Assembly: GCA_002309015.1 (NCBI GenBank)
Contig: DBWM01000039.1
Coordinates: 1 to 26,126 of the forward strand
Length of the DNA stretch: 26,126 bases
Source: Myxococcales bacterium UBA1238
GTDB lineage: Bacteria; Myxococcota_A; Bradymonadia; UBA7976; UBA1532
Direction: 5' to 3'
Shown in pieces: positions 14,042 through 21,114 of the stretch. Position 1 is the stretch's first letter; each line of letters starts with the position of its first letter. The position numbers and the translations under genes were made by a program. The notes below the pieces were generated by a model. The model did no database searches and had not been told where the DNA came from. It worked only from the letters and a program-made list of their open reading frames with translations.

Positions 14042-15213
14042 TTTGTCTCCTCGCGGGGCGGCATCGCTACATGCTCGATCACCCGCAATCCGTAACCTTC
14101 AATGCCTTTGATGCGCGCCGCCGTCGTCGTCAAGAGGCGAATGTCGCGCGCCCCCAAATCGAGCAGAATCTGCGCACCGATGCCAAATTCGCACAGCTCA
14201 ACGGGCAATCCAACAGCACCGCGATCCGTCGCCGCACAAGATTTTTCGGAGCATGAAATCTCGTGCAAATCCAGCAGGTTATGGTTGTTTTGCTGCAAAT
14301 ACACGAAGATGCCCAGGCCCTCCTGCTCCATCTTTTTGAGCGCCCATTCGAGCTTGTAGCGCCGCTGACGCGTACCGCAGCCAAATAAATCTTCGAGCGC
14401 GCTCGCGCGGTGAACGCGGCTCAGCACCGGCTTTTGAGGCGAAGGCTCACCTTTGACCAGCGCCAGATGCTCCAGGCGATCGATCGCCGTGCGATAGGTG
14501 ATCGCGTGAAAATCGCCGATGCCGTCGAGATGCACGTCAAATTCGGCCGCGCGCTCCACCAGGCGCTCGCGAAGCAGGCGATAATAAATGAGATCGGCCA
14601 CCGAAAGGATGCGCATCTGATGCTCGGCCGCAAAAACCTCGAGCTGCGGTCTGCGCGACATCGTGCCGTCATCATTCATGATTTCGCAAATCACGCCCGC
14701 AGGCTCAAGCCCCGCAAGGCGCATTAAATCCACAGAGCCCTCGGTTTGACCCGTGCGCACCAAAACGCCGCCATCCCGCGCCCGAAGCGGAAAGATATGC
14801 CCCGGACTGGCCAAATCGCTCGGTTTTGCATGGGGCGCCACCGCCGCCAGGATCGTTTGGGCCCGATCCGCCGCGCTGATCCCCGTAGTCACCCCGCGCG
14901 CCGCCTCGATGCTCACCGTAAACGCCGTCCCAAACGCGCTGCGATTCTGCGAAACCATCAGCGGCAATCCCAGCTGATCGCAGCGTTCTCCCGAGAGCGA
15001 GAGGCAAATGAGACCGCGTCCGTAGCGCGCCATAAAGTTGATCGCCTCCGGCGTCGCCTTCTCGGCGGCCATCACCAAATCGCCTTCATTTTCGCGATCT
15101 TCGTCGTCTACCAGGATGACCATTCGCCCCTGGCGCATGTCTTCCATGCAGGCTTCCACCCGCAAGATGATCTCGCGCTGCTCCTGCATCGTCACGGTAC
15201 CGCTGCCGACCAT
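14038..15213 (-). CDS. ribB: RibB 3,4-dihydroxy-2-butanone 4-phosphate synthase fused to a degenerate GTP cyclohydrolase II domain (RibBX type), 391 aa
   Basis: Residues about 12-215 are a complete RibB domain: D-D-E-D-R-E-N-E-G-D-L (37-46) for metal and substrate binding, G-L-I-C-L-S-L, P-G-H-I-F-P-L with H139, and R-T-G-Q-T-E-G-S-V-D-L. It makes dihydroxybutanone phosphate from ribulose 5-phosphate. Residues about 218-391 align to GTP cyclohydrolase II but lack its signature: the H-S-E-C-L-T-G-D-x-F-G-S-x-R-C-D-C-G zinc site reads H-R-A-S-A-L-E-D-L-F-G-C-G-T-R-Q-R-R, and R-Q-E-G-R-G-I-G-L reads Q-Q-N-N-H-N-L-L-D-L. The cyclohydrolase half should be inactive. ATG 15213 overlaps the ribE stop (TAATG) and has a GGGGTGG site; an in-frame GTG 15222 is the alternative. 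Confidence 0.92.
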   Translation of the reverse strand: MVGSGTVTMQEQREIILRVEACMEDMRQGRMVILVDDEDRENEGDLVMAAEKATPEAINFMARYGRGLICLSLSGERCDQLGLPLMVSQNRSAFGTAFTVSIEAARGVTTGISAADRAQTILAAVAPHAKPSDLASPGHIFPLRARDGGVLVRTGQTEGSVDLMRLAGLEPAGVICEIMNDDGTMSRRPQLEVFAAEHQMRILSVADLIYYRLLRERLVERAAEFDVHLDGIGDFHAITYRTAIDRLEHLALVKGEPSPQKPVLSRVHRASALEDLFGCGTRQRRYKLEWALKKMEQEGLGIFVYLQQNNHNLLDLHEISCSEKSCAATDRGAVGLPVELCEFGIGAQILLDLGARDIRLLTTTAARIKGIEGYGLRVIEHVAMPPREETK

Positions 15214-15875
15214 TACATCCACCCCGCTTTCACCAAAGTTTCGAGCGTCACGCCACCTTTGGAAGCCTGCGCGCGCGGGCCCAAAAGGCGCTCCACATAT
15301 TTGCCCAGAATATCGCCCTCAAGGTTCACCTCGGCCCCCGCATGCTTTTGAGTCAGCAGCAGTTTCTCCTGGGAATGCGGGATTAAAACCACCGAAAACT
15401 GCGCCCCGGATGCCGCAGGTGAAACCTCGTTGACCGTTAAACTCGCCCCATCGATGGCGACGGATCCCTTTTGCACCAGATAGCGCGAAACCGCCTCGGG
15501 CGCCTCAAACCAAAGCCGCTTCGACATCCCCAGAGGCTCGATGCGCAGGAGATGCCCCACCGCGTCCACATGGCCGGTCACGATATGGCCGCCGAGCCTT
15601 CCACCGAGCTGCAGCGCGCGTTCCAAATGCACGGAATCATTCACTTTTATGTGCTTTAATGCCGTTTTGTCGAGGCTCTCTGCTGAGACATCCACCGTAA
15701 ACCGCACGCCAGAACGCGAGGTGACCGTTAAGCAGACGCCGTTGACCGCCACGCTTTCGCCCAGTTCGAGCTCTGAATCAAACGGCTCATCGACCTCGAG
15801 GGCCAGCGAAAGCCCCATCGCGCGGCGCTCCACCAGGCGCACCTTGCCCAGCCGCTCAATCAACCCGGTAAACAT
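15213..15875 (-). CDS. ribE: Riboflavin synthase alpha subunit, 220 aa
   Basis: The start at ATG 15875 gives the invariant M-F-T-G-L-I-E N-terminus and has GAGG six bases upstream; the longer frame to 15947 is read-through into ribD. The protein consists of two lumazine-binding repeats, each with a G-E-S-V-A-V-N-G-V-C-L-T-V type segment (here also G-S-V-A-I-D-G-A-S-L-T-V-N-E-V) and G-G-H-I-V-T-G-H-V-D-A. It dismutates two 6,7-dimethyl-8-ribityllumazine molecules to riboflavin. It overlaps ribD by 20 bases and ribBX by one. The gene is called ribE or ribC depending on species. Confidence 0.96.
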   Translation of the reverse strand: MFTGLIERLGKVRLVERRAMGLSLALEVDEPFDSELELGESVAVNGVCLTVTSRSGVRFTVDVSAESLDKTALKHIKVNDSVHLERALQLGGRLGGHIVTGHVDAVGHLLRIEPLGMSKRLWFEAPEAVSRYLVQKGSVAIDGASLTVNEVSPAASGAQFSVVLIPHSQEKLLLTQKHAGAEVNLEGDILGKYVERLLGPRAQASKGGVTLETLVKAGWM

Positions 15876-16977
15876 CGCTGCCCTCTTCTGGATATTTAAT
15901 GCGCCCGCAAATCCGCACGTCGCAATCGAAAACGGCGGTTTGAACATCTTCGAGCGAGATGCCTGAAGCGACGGTCAAGGCGGAATGGAGATCGGTGACA
16001 GGCTTGCCGCTGCCGATCAATCTGGGCGCGACGTAAAAACAGAGCGCGTCGGCCAGGCGCGATCGCAAAAAGCTGCCGTGAACGGCGCTTCCGCCTTCCA
16101 CTAGAATCTGAACCATGCCGCGACGACCTAAATCGTTGACAACTTCTTGTAAGCAAAGGCCTTTTTCGTCGCCCGCCACGCGCACAACCTGAGCCCCCGT
16201 CTGCTCTAAAAGCTGAGCCTTTTCAGGACTGGCATCGGGTGCGCAGTAAATCAGCGCCTCAGGGCCCAGCAGGCGCGCGGTCGGCGGCAGGCGCAAATGG
16301 GCGTCGAGCAGGATGCGGGCAGGGTTTTCACCCGGAGCGTCGCGCACATCGAGCCTCGGATCGTCGTAAAGGGCCGTGCCGATGCCCACCAGAACGCCGT
16401 CGCAACGGGCCCGCATGCCGTGCACATCTTTTCGCGCAGAAGCTCCCGTAATCCGACAGGAGTTTCCGGATGCGCAGGCGATTTTGCCGTCCAGTGTGAC
16501 CGCCGCCTTGAGGGTGATGAAGGGTCGCGCCGAAGACATAAACCGCGCAAAGGGCGCAAACCAGCGCGCGCAGGCTTCCTCCAGAATCCCCACGTGAACC
16601 TCGATCCCCGCCGCCCGCAGGCGCTCCGCACCCATGCCGTGCACCCTGGGATTGGGATCGAGGGTACCCACAAAAACGCGCCGGATCCCCGCTGCGATGA
16701 TCGCATCCGTACAAGGCGGCGTTCGCCCAAAATGGCAACAAGGTTCAAGGGTTACGTATAAATCAGCCCCCCGCGCAGCCTCGCCCGCCTCGCGCAGCGC
16801 CACGATTTCGGCATGGGCCTGACCCGGCTTGCGCGTGATCCCCTGCCCCAGAATCACCCCATTCTGCACGCAAAGCGCCGCCACAAGCGGGTTTGGACTC
16901 ACCCGATAATCGGCCGCCAAAGCCAGCGCCAAAGCGCGCGCCATCATGGCTTCATGCAGAGAGGTTTCTTCAATCAT
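15856..16977 (-). CDS. ribD: Bifunctional riboflavin-specific deaminase/reductase RibD, 373 aa
   Basis: The N-terminal deaminase domain has the zinc site A-H-A-E-I-V-A-L (H55, E57) and E-P-C-C-H-F-G-R-T-P-P-C (C80, C89). The C-terminal reductase domain (about 150-365) has the T-L-D-G-K-I-A segment and G-I-T-G-type S-C-R-I-T-G with D-G-V-L-V-G-I-G-T-A-L-Y-D-D-P-R-L. It converts the GTP cyclohydrolase II product to the ribitylamino-uracil phosphate. The start ATG lies 20 bases after the rpiB stop and has no recognisable Shine-Dalgarno, suggesting coupling to upstream translation. No FMN riboswitch can fit in this spacer. Confidence 0.95.
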   Translation of the reverse strand: MIEETSLHEAMMARALALALAADYRVSPNPLVAALCVQNGVILGQGITRKPGQAHAEIVALREAGEAARGADLYVTLEPCCHFGRTPPCTDAIIAAGIRRVFVGTLDPNPRVHGMGAERLRAAGIEVHVGILEEACARWFAPFARFMSSARPFITLKAAVTLDGKIACASGNSCRITGASARKDVHGMRARCDGVLVGIGTALYDDPRLDVRDAPGENPARILLDAHLRLPPTARLLGPEALIYCAPDASPEKAQLLEQTGAQVVRVAGDEKGLCLQEVVNDLGRRGMVQILVEGGSAVHGSFLRSRLADALCFYVAPRLIGSGKPVTDLHSALTVASGISLEDVQTAVFDCDVRICGRIKYPEEGSDVYRVD

Positions 16978-16997
16978 TTTAGTTAGTTACACGTTTA

Positions 16998-17456
16998 TTA
17001 GAGGCCTTCGGCCGCGTGAATTTTGGCCACTCGGCCCGCATGGCGACCGCCTTCAAACGGGGTCTCCAGAAACACGTCGAGCGCCTCCAAAGCGACCGTT
17101 TCGCCCGTCACGCGCGCGCCCAGGCAGAGAATCTGCGCGTCGTTATGCTGTCTGCACAAGCGCGCCGTGGTCACATCGTGGCAGAGCGCCGCGCGGATGC
17201 CCTTGTATTTGTTGGCCGCAATCGAAATGCCGATGCCCGTGCCGCAGCAGAGCACGCCATAACGCGCCTGACCTTGCTGAATCGCGCGCGCAACCTTGCC
17301 CGCCTGATCGGGATAATCGCAGCGGGACGCATCCGCAGGCCCCATATCGAGCACGCGCGCATCGCCCAGTTTTGTGCGCAAATGCGCCACGATCGCCTGT
17401 TTTAAGTCAAAAGCTGCGTGATCCGAGCTGACCGCCACCACAAATTGTTCGCCCAT
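16998..17456 (-). CDS. rpiB: Ribose 5-phosphate isomerase B, 152 aa
   Basis: ATG 17456 (GGAG five bases upstream) gives the family N-terminus V-V-A-V-S-S-D-H-A-A-F-D-L-K with D12 and H13. The active-site loop C-C-G-T-G-I-G-I-S-I-A-A-N-K (C71 is the proton-transfer cysteine by alignment with the E. coli enzyme), L-C-H-D and N-D-A-Q-I-L-C-L-G-A-R follow. It interconverts ribose 5-phosphate and ribulose 5-phosphate, the latter being the RibB substrate, so placement before the rib genes makes metabolic sense. Length is typical (about 145-155). It begins 33 bases after fabF. LacA/RpiB relatives acting on allose or galactose phosphates are possible but less likely in this context. Confidence 0.95.
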   Translation of the reverse strand: MGEQFVVAVSSDHAAFDLKQAIVAHLRTKLGDARVLDMGPADASRCDYPDQAGKVARAIQQGQARYGVLCCGTGIGISIAANKYKGIRAALCHDVTTARLCRQHNDAQILCLGARVTGETVALEALDVFLETPFEGGRHAGRVAKIHAAEGL

Positions 17457-17488
17457 CGATGCTCCATTGAGCTTAAAAAAGCTCGTTT

Positions 17489-18724
17489 TTAAAGCGCGCG
17501 CAACGCGAGGCAAATGTTGGCCCCGCCAAAACCAAAGCTGTTGCTGAGCGCGGCGTGAATCTTTAAATCTCTTGCAAAATTGGGGACATAGTCCAGACGG
17601 CAATGCTCGTCGGGATGCTCCAGATTGATGGTGGGCGGGATTTTTTGATCGCGGATGCAGAGCGCCGTGACGCCGAGCTCGATGGCGCCCGCTGCCCCCA
17701 GGGAATGCCCGATCATCGACTTGATGCTGCTCACCGCAAGTTTGCGCGCATGATCGCCAAAAACCGCCTCGATGGCCGCCGATTCGGTGACGTCATTCAT
17801 GGGCGTAGAGGTGCCGTGGGCCGAAATATACTGCACATTTTCGGGCTCCAACTCCGCATCCTGCAACGCTTTTTTCATCGCCAGGGCCGCTGCTTTTCCC
17901 GAGGGATCGGGCTGCGTCATATGGTAGGTGTCGGTGGCCATGCCGATGCCCGCAAGCTCCGCATAAATCCGCGCACCGCGAGCCAAAGCGCAATCGAGCG
18001 ACTCCAGAATCACCATGCCCGCGCCCTCAGCCATCACAAAGCCGTCGCGATCGCGATCGAAAGGACGGCTTGCATGCAACGGATCGTCGTTTCGCGTGGA
18101 AAGCGCCCGCATCGCCGCAAATCCGCCCACACCGAGAGGCGTGATCGCCGCTTCGGCTCCCCCTGCAATCATCGCATCGGCCTCACCCCAGGCGATCAGG
18201 CGCGCCGCTTCGGCGATCGCGTGAGCCCCGCTCGCACAGGCAGAACTGGTCACAAAGCTCGGTCCCTCTGCATCGAGGGCCAATGCGATCTGGCCGGCCG
18301 CAAGGTTTGGAATACAGCGCGGGATCATCATGGGGCTCAGACGTCTCGTGCCCGAAACCCGAATGATTTCAAGGGCTTCTTCTATGGTTTTGAGTCCGCA
18401 AAAGCCCACGCCCACCACACAGCCCGTCGATTGCGGCTGAATTTTGAGCCCGGCATCCTCCACCGCCATTTTGCCCGCAGCGATGGCAAACTGAATAAAG
18501 CGGTCGCAGCGGTGGATATCTTTTTTACCGATGTAGTTTTCTGCAATAAAATCGCGAACTTCGCCCGCAATCTGAACCGCATCGCTGGATGCATCGAACG
18601 CTGTAACGAGCCCGATTCCGCTTACGCCCGAAAGCAGATGCCGCCAACTCAACTCTGTGCCAACCCCAACCGGCGTAATCAAACCGACGCCGGTCACCAC
18701 CACCCGCCGAGCCTTCAAGCGCAT
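17489..18724 (-). CDS. fabF: Beta-ketoacyl-ACP synthase II, 411 aa
   Basis: This is a full-length KAS II: R-R-V-V-V-T-G-V-G-L-I-T-P-V-G at the N-terminus, nucleophile C163 in V-T-S-A-C-A-S-G-A-H-A-I, H303 in S-A-H-G-T-S-T-P-M-N-D, K335, and H340 in S-I-K-S-M-I-G-H-S-L-G-A-A-G-A. It elongates acyl-ACP with malonyl-ACP. Length matches E. coli FabF (413). It follows acpP by 19 bases in the conserved acpP-fabF order, with rpiB next. Confidence 0.97.
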   Translation of the reverse strand: MRLKARRVVVTGVGLITPVGVGTELSWRHLLSGVSGIGLVTAFDASSDAVQIAGEVRDFIAENYIGKKDIHRCDRFIQFAIAAGKMAVEDAGLKIQPQSTGCVVGVGFCGLKTIEEALEIIRVSGTRRLSPMMIPRCIPNLAAGQIALALDAEGPSFVTSSACASGAHAIAEAARLIAWGEADAMIAGGAEAAITPLGVGGFAAMRALSTRNDDPLHASRPFDRDRDGFVMAEGAGMVILESLDCALARGARIYAELAGIGMATDTYHMTQPDPSGKAAALAMKKALQDAELEPENVQYISAHGTSTPMNDVTESAAIEAVFGDHARKLAVSSIKSMIGHSLGAAGAIELGVTALCIRDQKIPPTINLEHPDEHCRLDYVPNFARDLKIHAALSNSFGFGGANICLALRAL

Positions 18725-18743
18725 GCCATCCTCCGCACGAGGC

Positions 18744-18983
18744 TTATTTCATGTGCTGCTGAATATAATTCAATGCGTCCTGTACGGTTCGGATTTGCTC
18801 GGTCGCTTCATCGGGAATCTCGACGTTGAACTGCTCTTCAAACGCCATCATGAGCTCCACCAAATCCAGCGAATCCGCTCCCAAATCGTCAATAAAAGAG
18901 GACTCCGGCCGCACGTCTTCCGGCTTTAAATCGAGCTGCTCGACGATCAATCGGCAGACCCGCTCGCTGATACTCTGATCCAT
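18744..18983 (-). CDS. acpP: Acyl carrier protein, 79 aa
   Basis: A small acidic protein with the phosphopantetheine attachment motif D-L-G-A-D-S-L-D-L-V-E-L (S38), followed by I-P-D-E-A-T-E-Q-I-R-T-V. It carries acyl chains for fatty-acid synthesis as thioesters. Length and sequence are typical of AcpP. It sits between plsX and fabF; the fabH, fabD and fabG genes that often lie between plsX and acpP in related bacteria are absent here. Confidence 0.97.
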   Translation of the reverse strand: MDQSISERVCRLIVEQLDLKPEDVRPESSFIDDLGADSLDLVELMMAFEEQFNVEIPDEATEQIRTVQDALNYIQQHMK

Positions 18984-19002
18984 AACCCTCTCTCAAAACC
19001 CG

Positions 19003-20124
19003 TTACGGCTTCAACTGCGCCTCTTCGGCTTCGATTTGCGCTTCGATGCGCGTGAGCGGCAACTCTGTGGTGCAGGTTTGACTCTCTAACGGGGCTGCCG
19101 CCTTTTGAAGCGCCTCGCCCAGACGATCGATCAGGGAAGACGACGCCAGTTTGCGCGCCAGAGCGATGGCAGAAACGAAGGCCTCGGGGGTAGACGATCC
19201 GTGCGCCACAACACCGATGCCATCAACGCCCAAAAGCGCTGCGCCGCCTGTAGATACCCAATCGAAAGCGTGCTGCATGCGCCCAAATGCGCCCTTCATC
19301 AAACGCGCGCCCAATGCGCCTACCCAATCCCCCTGCAGCTCATTTCGCAAACGTTCGAGCAACGCGACCGCAATGCCCTCCGACAACTTGAGCGCGATGT
19401 TGCCCACAAAGCCGTCGGTCACCACCACATCGGTGCCCCCCATGGGCAAACTGCGGCCTTCCACAAAGCCCACGTAATTTAAATCGGTTTGCGTTAAAAA
19501 CCGATGCGCTTCCCGCAGCGTTTCGGTGCCCTTGGTGGGCTCCACGCCGTTAGAAAGCAAGCCGACGGTTGGCCGCACCCGGTCCAACTCCATCTCGGCG
19601 TAAGCAGCCCCCATCAATGCGAACTGCACCAGATGTGCAGCCCGGCATTCGACGTTGGCACCGAGATCGAGGACAATGGTGGGCGAATCGCCGCCTGTAG
19701 GTAAGATGCCCGCTATGGCAGGCCGGTCGCAGCGAGGAATTCGCCGCAACGTCAAGAGGGCCACCGCCATAAATGCGCCGCTGTTGCCCGCAGATACAAA
19801 TCCGCAAGCCTCACCGTCGCGCACCAGACGAAAGCCCACGTGAATCGAGCTGTCCTGCTTTGCGCGCGCCGCTCTTCCGGGATGCTCGGCCATACCGATC
19901 ACCTCGGAGGCATGCCGCACTTCTATGGGCAGACCCGATGCTCCACGAGATTCGAGCTCCGCGCGCAGGCGCACCTCGTCGCCCACCAAAATGATGGGTC
20001 CCAGGCCCGCCGCGCACGCCTGAATCGCTCCTTCGATCGCTGCCAAAGGAGCGCGATCACCGCCCATCGCGTCGAGGGCGACCGGTTGCCCCGATTGCGC
20101 CTCTTCACGCGCATCAGCGCTCAT
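19003..20124 (-). CDS. plsX: Phosphate acyltransferase PlsX, 373 aa
   Basis: The conserved start V-A-L-D-A-M-G-G-D-R-A-P appears at about residue 15, followed by I-I-L-V-G-D, A-S-E-V-I-G-M-A-E-H-P, S-A-G-N-S-G-A-F-M-A and L-L-S-N-G-V-E-P-T-K-G-T. The middle-to-late V-V-V-T-D-G-F-V-G-N-I-A-L-K and G-I-G-V-V-A-H-G-S-S complete the family pattern. PlsX makes acyl-phosphate from acyl-ACP for PlsY, the first step of phospholipid synthesis. The protein is slightly long because of short N-terminal and roughly 35-residue C-terminal extensions. The ATG lies two bases after the rpmF stop with GAGG seven bases upstream. Confidence 0.95.
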   Translation of the reverse strand: MSADAREEAQSGQPVALDAMGGDRAPLAAIEGAIQACAAGLGPIILVGDEVRLRAELESRGASGLPIEVRHASEVIGMAEHPGRAARAKQDSSIHVGFRLVRDGEACGFVSAGNSGAFMAVALLTLRRIPRCDRPAIAGILPTGGDSPTIVLDLGANVECRAAHLVQFALMGAAYAEMELDRVRPTVGLLSNGVEPTKGTETLREAHRFLTQTDLNYVGFVEGRSLPMGGTDVVVTDGFVGNIALKLSEGIAVALLERLRNELQGDWVGALGARLMKGAFGRMQHAFDWVSTGGAALLGVDGIGVVAHGSSTPEAFVSAIALARKLASSSLIDRLGEALQKAAAPLESQTCTTELPLTRIEAQIEAEEAQLKP

Positions 20125-20126
20125 CC

Positions 20127-20315
20127 TCAGGCCTCGACCTCTTGAGTCTTTAAGACGTAACTATCTTTGTACCAGCCGCAAGAATTGCAGGGACGATGCG
20201 CTTCTTTGGGAGCTCCGCATTTTTCGCAGAGATTGAAAGCTGCGGCAGCAATCTTGTGCGTTGCACGCCGCGAGTCGCGCTTTGAACGGGACTTACGCCG
20301 CTTTGGAACAGCCAT
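20127..20315 (-). CDS. rpmF: 50S ribosomal protein L32, 62 aa
   Basis: ATG 20315 gives the invariant M-A-V-P-K-R-R-K-S start and has GAGG five bases upstream; the longer frame to 20360 is spurious. The zinc-ribbon is intact: C-E-K-C-G and C-N-S-C-G, with H-R-P before the second pair. L32 binds 23S rRNA in the large subunit. The yceD-rpmF-plsX order is widely conserved and links ribosome and lipid synthesis. Confidence 0.97.
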   Translation of the reverse strand: MAVPKRRKSRSKRDSRRATHKIAAAAFNLCEKCGAPKEAHRPCNSCGWYKDSYVLKTQEVEA

Positions 20316-20377
20316 GACGACCTCACTATTTGGGGCAAGACTTCGCTTTGCCCATTTCAATGTCCGAGAGCAAAACG

Positions 20378-20962
20378 CTACTCAGATTCCATTTTTTTCT
20401 TCATTTCCAAGAGAGGAGCCCAACGCGGATCGACGGCCATTTCCGCCTCACCCGCAGTCGACTTCCCTGCAAGGGGCACACATTTGCAACCGGCGTCTTC
20501 ACACGTCGGGTTCATCGGCATCTCGATGATCAAATCCTGCCGAAAGAGATCCCGCATATCGATTTCGTCGCCTTCAAAGGTCTCCTCGTCGGGCGAATCC
20601 AAATCTTCATCGAGCATCACTTCGGGCTCATCGTCTTCAGCGCCCTTGATGTCGAGCGTTTTTTTACGCGTGAGCACGTGATCAGCGCGCACCGAAATCG
20701 TCATCTCGCGGTCCTGAAGGCAACGCGCGCAGCTGAAGCCCACCTTTAACGTGCTTCGGCCATCCACGATCACCTCGTCCGCGCCCGATCGGTAAACCGT
20801 ACCCTCAATTTGCGCGGGCGAAAGCGGGCGATAACCGAGCTCACCCACCAGGCCGTTCAAATCGGGCTCCAGTTCTTCCACCGAAAGCTCACCACCGAAG
20901 GCTCGACCCTCATCGGCCAAATCGTCTGCGCGAAAGACCAACTCCAGCTTTTTTTGAGCCAT
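20378..20962 (-). CDS. yceD: YceD (DUF177) protein, 194 aa
   Basis: The DUF177 signature is present: F-S-C-A-R-C-L-Q near the middle, then an acidic stretch ending D-M-R-D-L-F-R-Q-D-L-I-I-E-M-P-M-N-P-T-C-x(3)-G-C-K-C, giving the four-cysteine arrangement of the family. YceD is a conserved, nearly always rpmF-linked protein; in plants and bacteria it is implicated in 23S rRNA accumulation and large-subunit assembly. ATG 20962 is taken as start; in-frame GTG and TTG codons lie six and nine bases upstream and no strong Shine-Dalgarno separates them. It is the first gene of the long minus-strand train. Confidence 0.9.
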   Translation of the reverse strand: MAQKKLELVFRADDLADEGRAFGGELSVEELEPDLNGLVGELGYRPLSPAQIEGTVYRSGADEVIVDGRSTLKVGFSCARCLQDREMTISVRADHVLTRKKTLDIKGAEDDEPEVMLDEDLDSPDEETFEGDEIDMRDLFRQDLIIEMPMNPTCEDAGCKCVPLAGKSTAGEAEMAVDPRWAPLLEMKKKMESE

Positions 20963-20994
20963 ACGCACCAACTTTCGGACAATCGGAACGCGGG

Positions 20995-21023
20995 AAACTA
21001 GCGAAAGAAAGTTGAACTGTCAA
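20995..21023 (-). promoter_or_regulatory. Predicted promoter of the yceD-rpmF-plsX-rib-nusB train
   Basis: On the minus strand TTGACA (21023-21018), a 17-base spacer and TAGTTT (21000-20995) lie about 33 bases upstream of yceD. Transcription would start about 26 bases before the ATG. Nearly the same boxes occur at rpsT. An AT-rich stretch lies upstream (21024-21055) with a CTTTTC/GAAAAG hairpin lacking a T-tract. Confidence 0.7.
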
Positions 21024-21114
21024 CCGAATCGCCCTTTTCGTTTTGAAAAGCGCAGCGACAGAGGCAGAAACGATCCCCGTTTTCAATGGAAAATCGATGA
21101 GTTACATTGCATTC

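Noticed and set aside
16978..16997. FMN riboswitch upstream of ribD
   Set aside because: Only 20 bases separate rpiB and ribD, far too short for an RFN element, and none of its conserved words is seen upstream of the train at 20963-21114.
17603..18829. Long plus-strand ORF (408 aa) antisense to fabF
   Set aside because: Antisense shadow of fabF with no domain pattern and no ribosome binding site.
21024..21055. Terminator after mlaD
   Set aside because: The CTTTTC/GAAAAG hairpin has no T-tract on either strand and lies next to the yceD promoter; not enough support.
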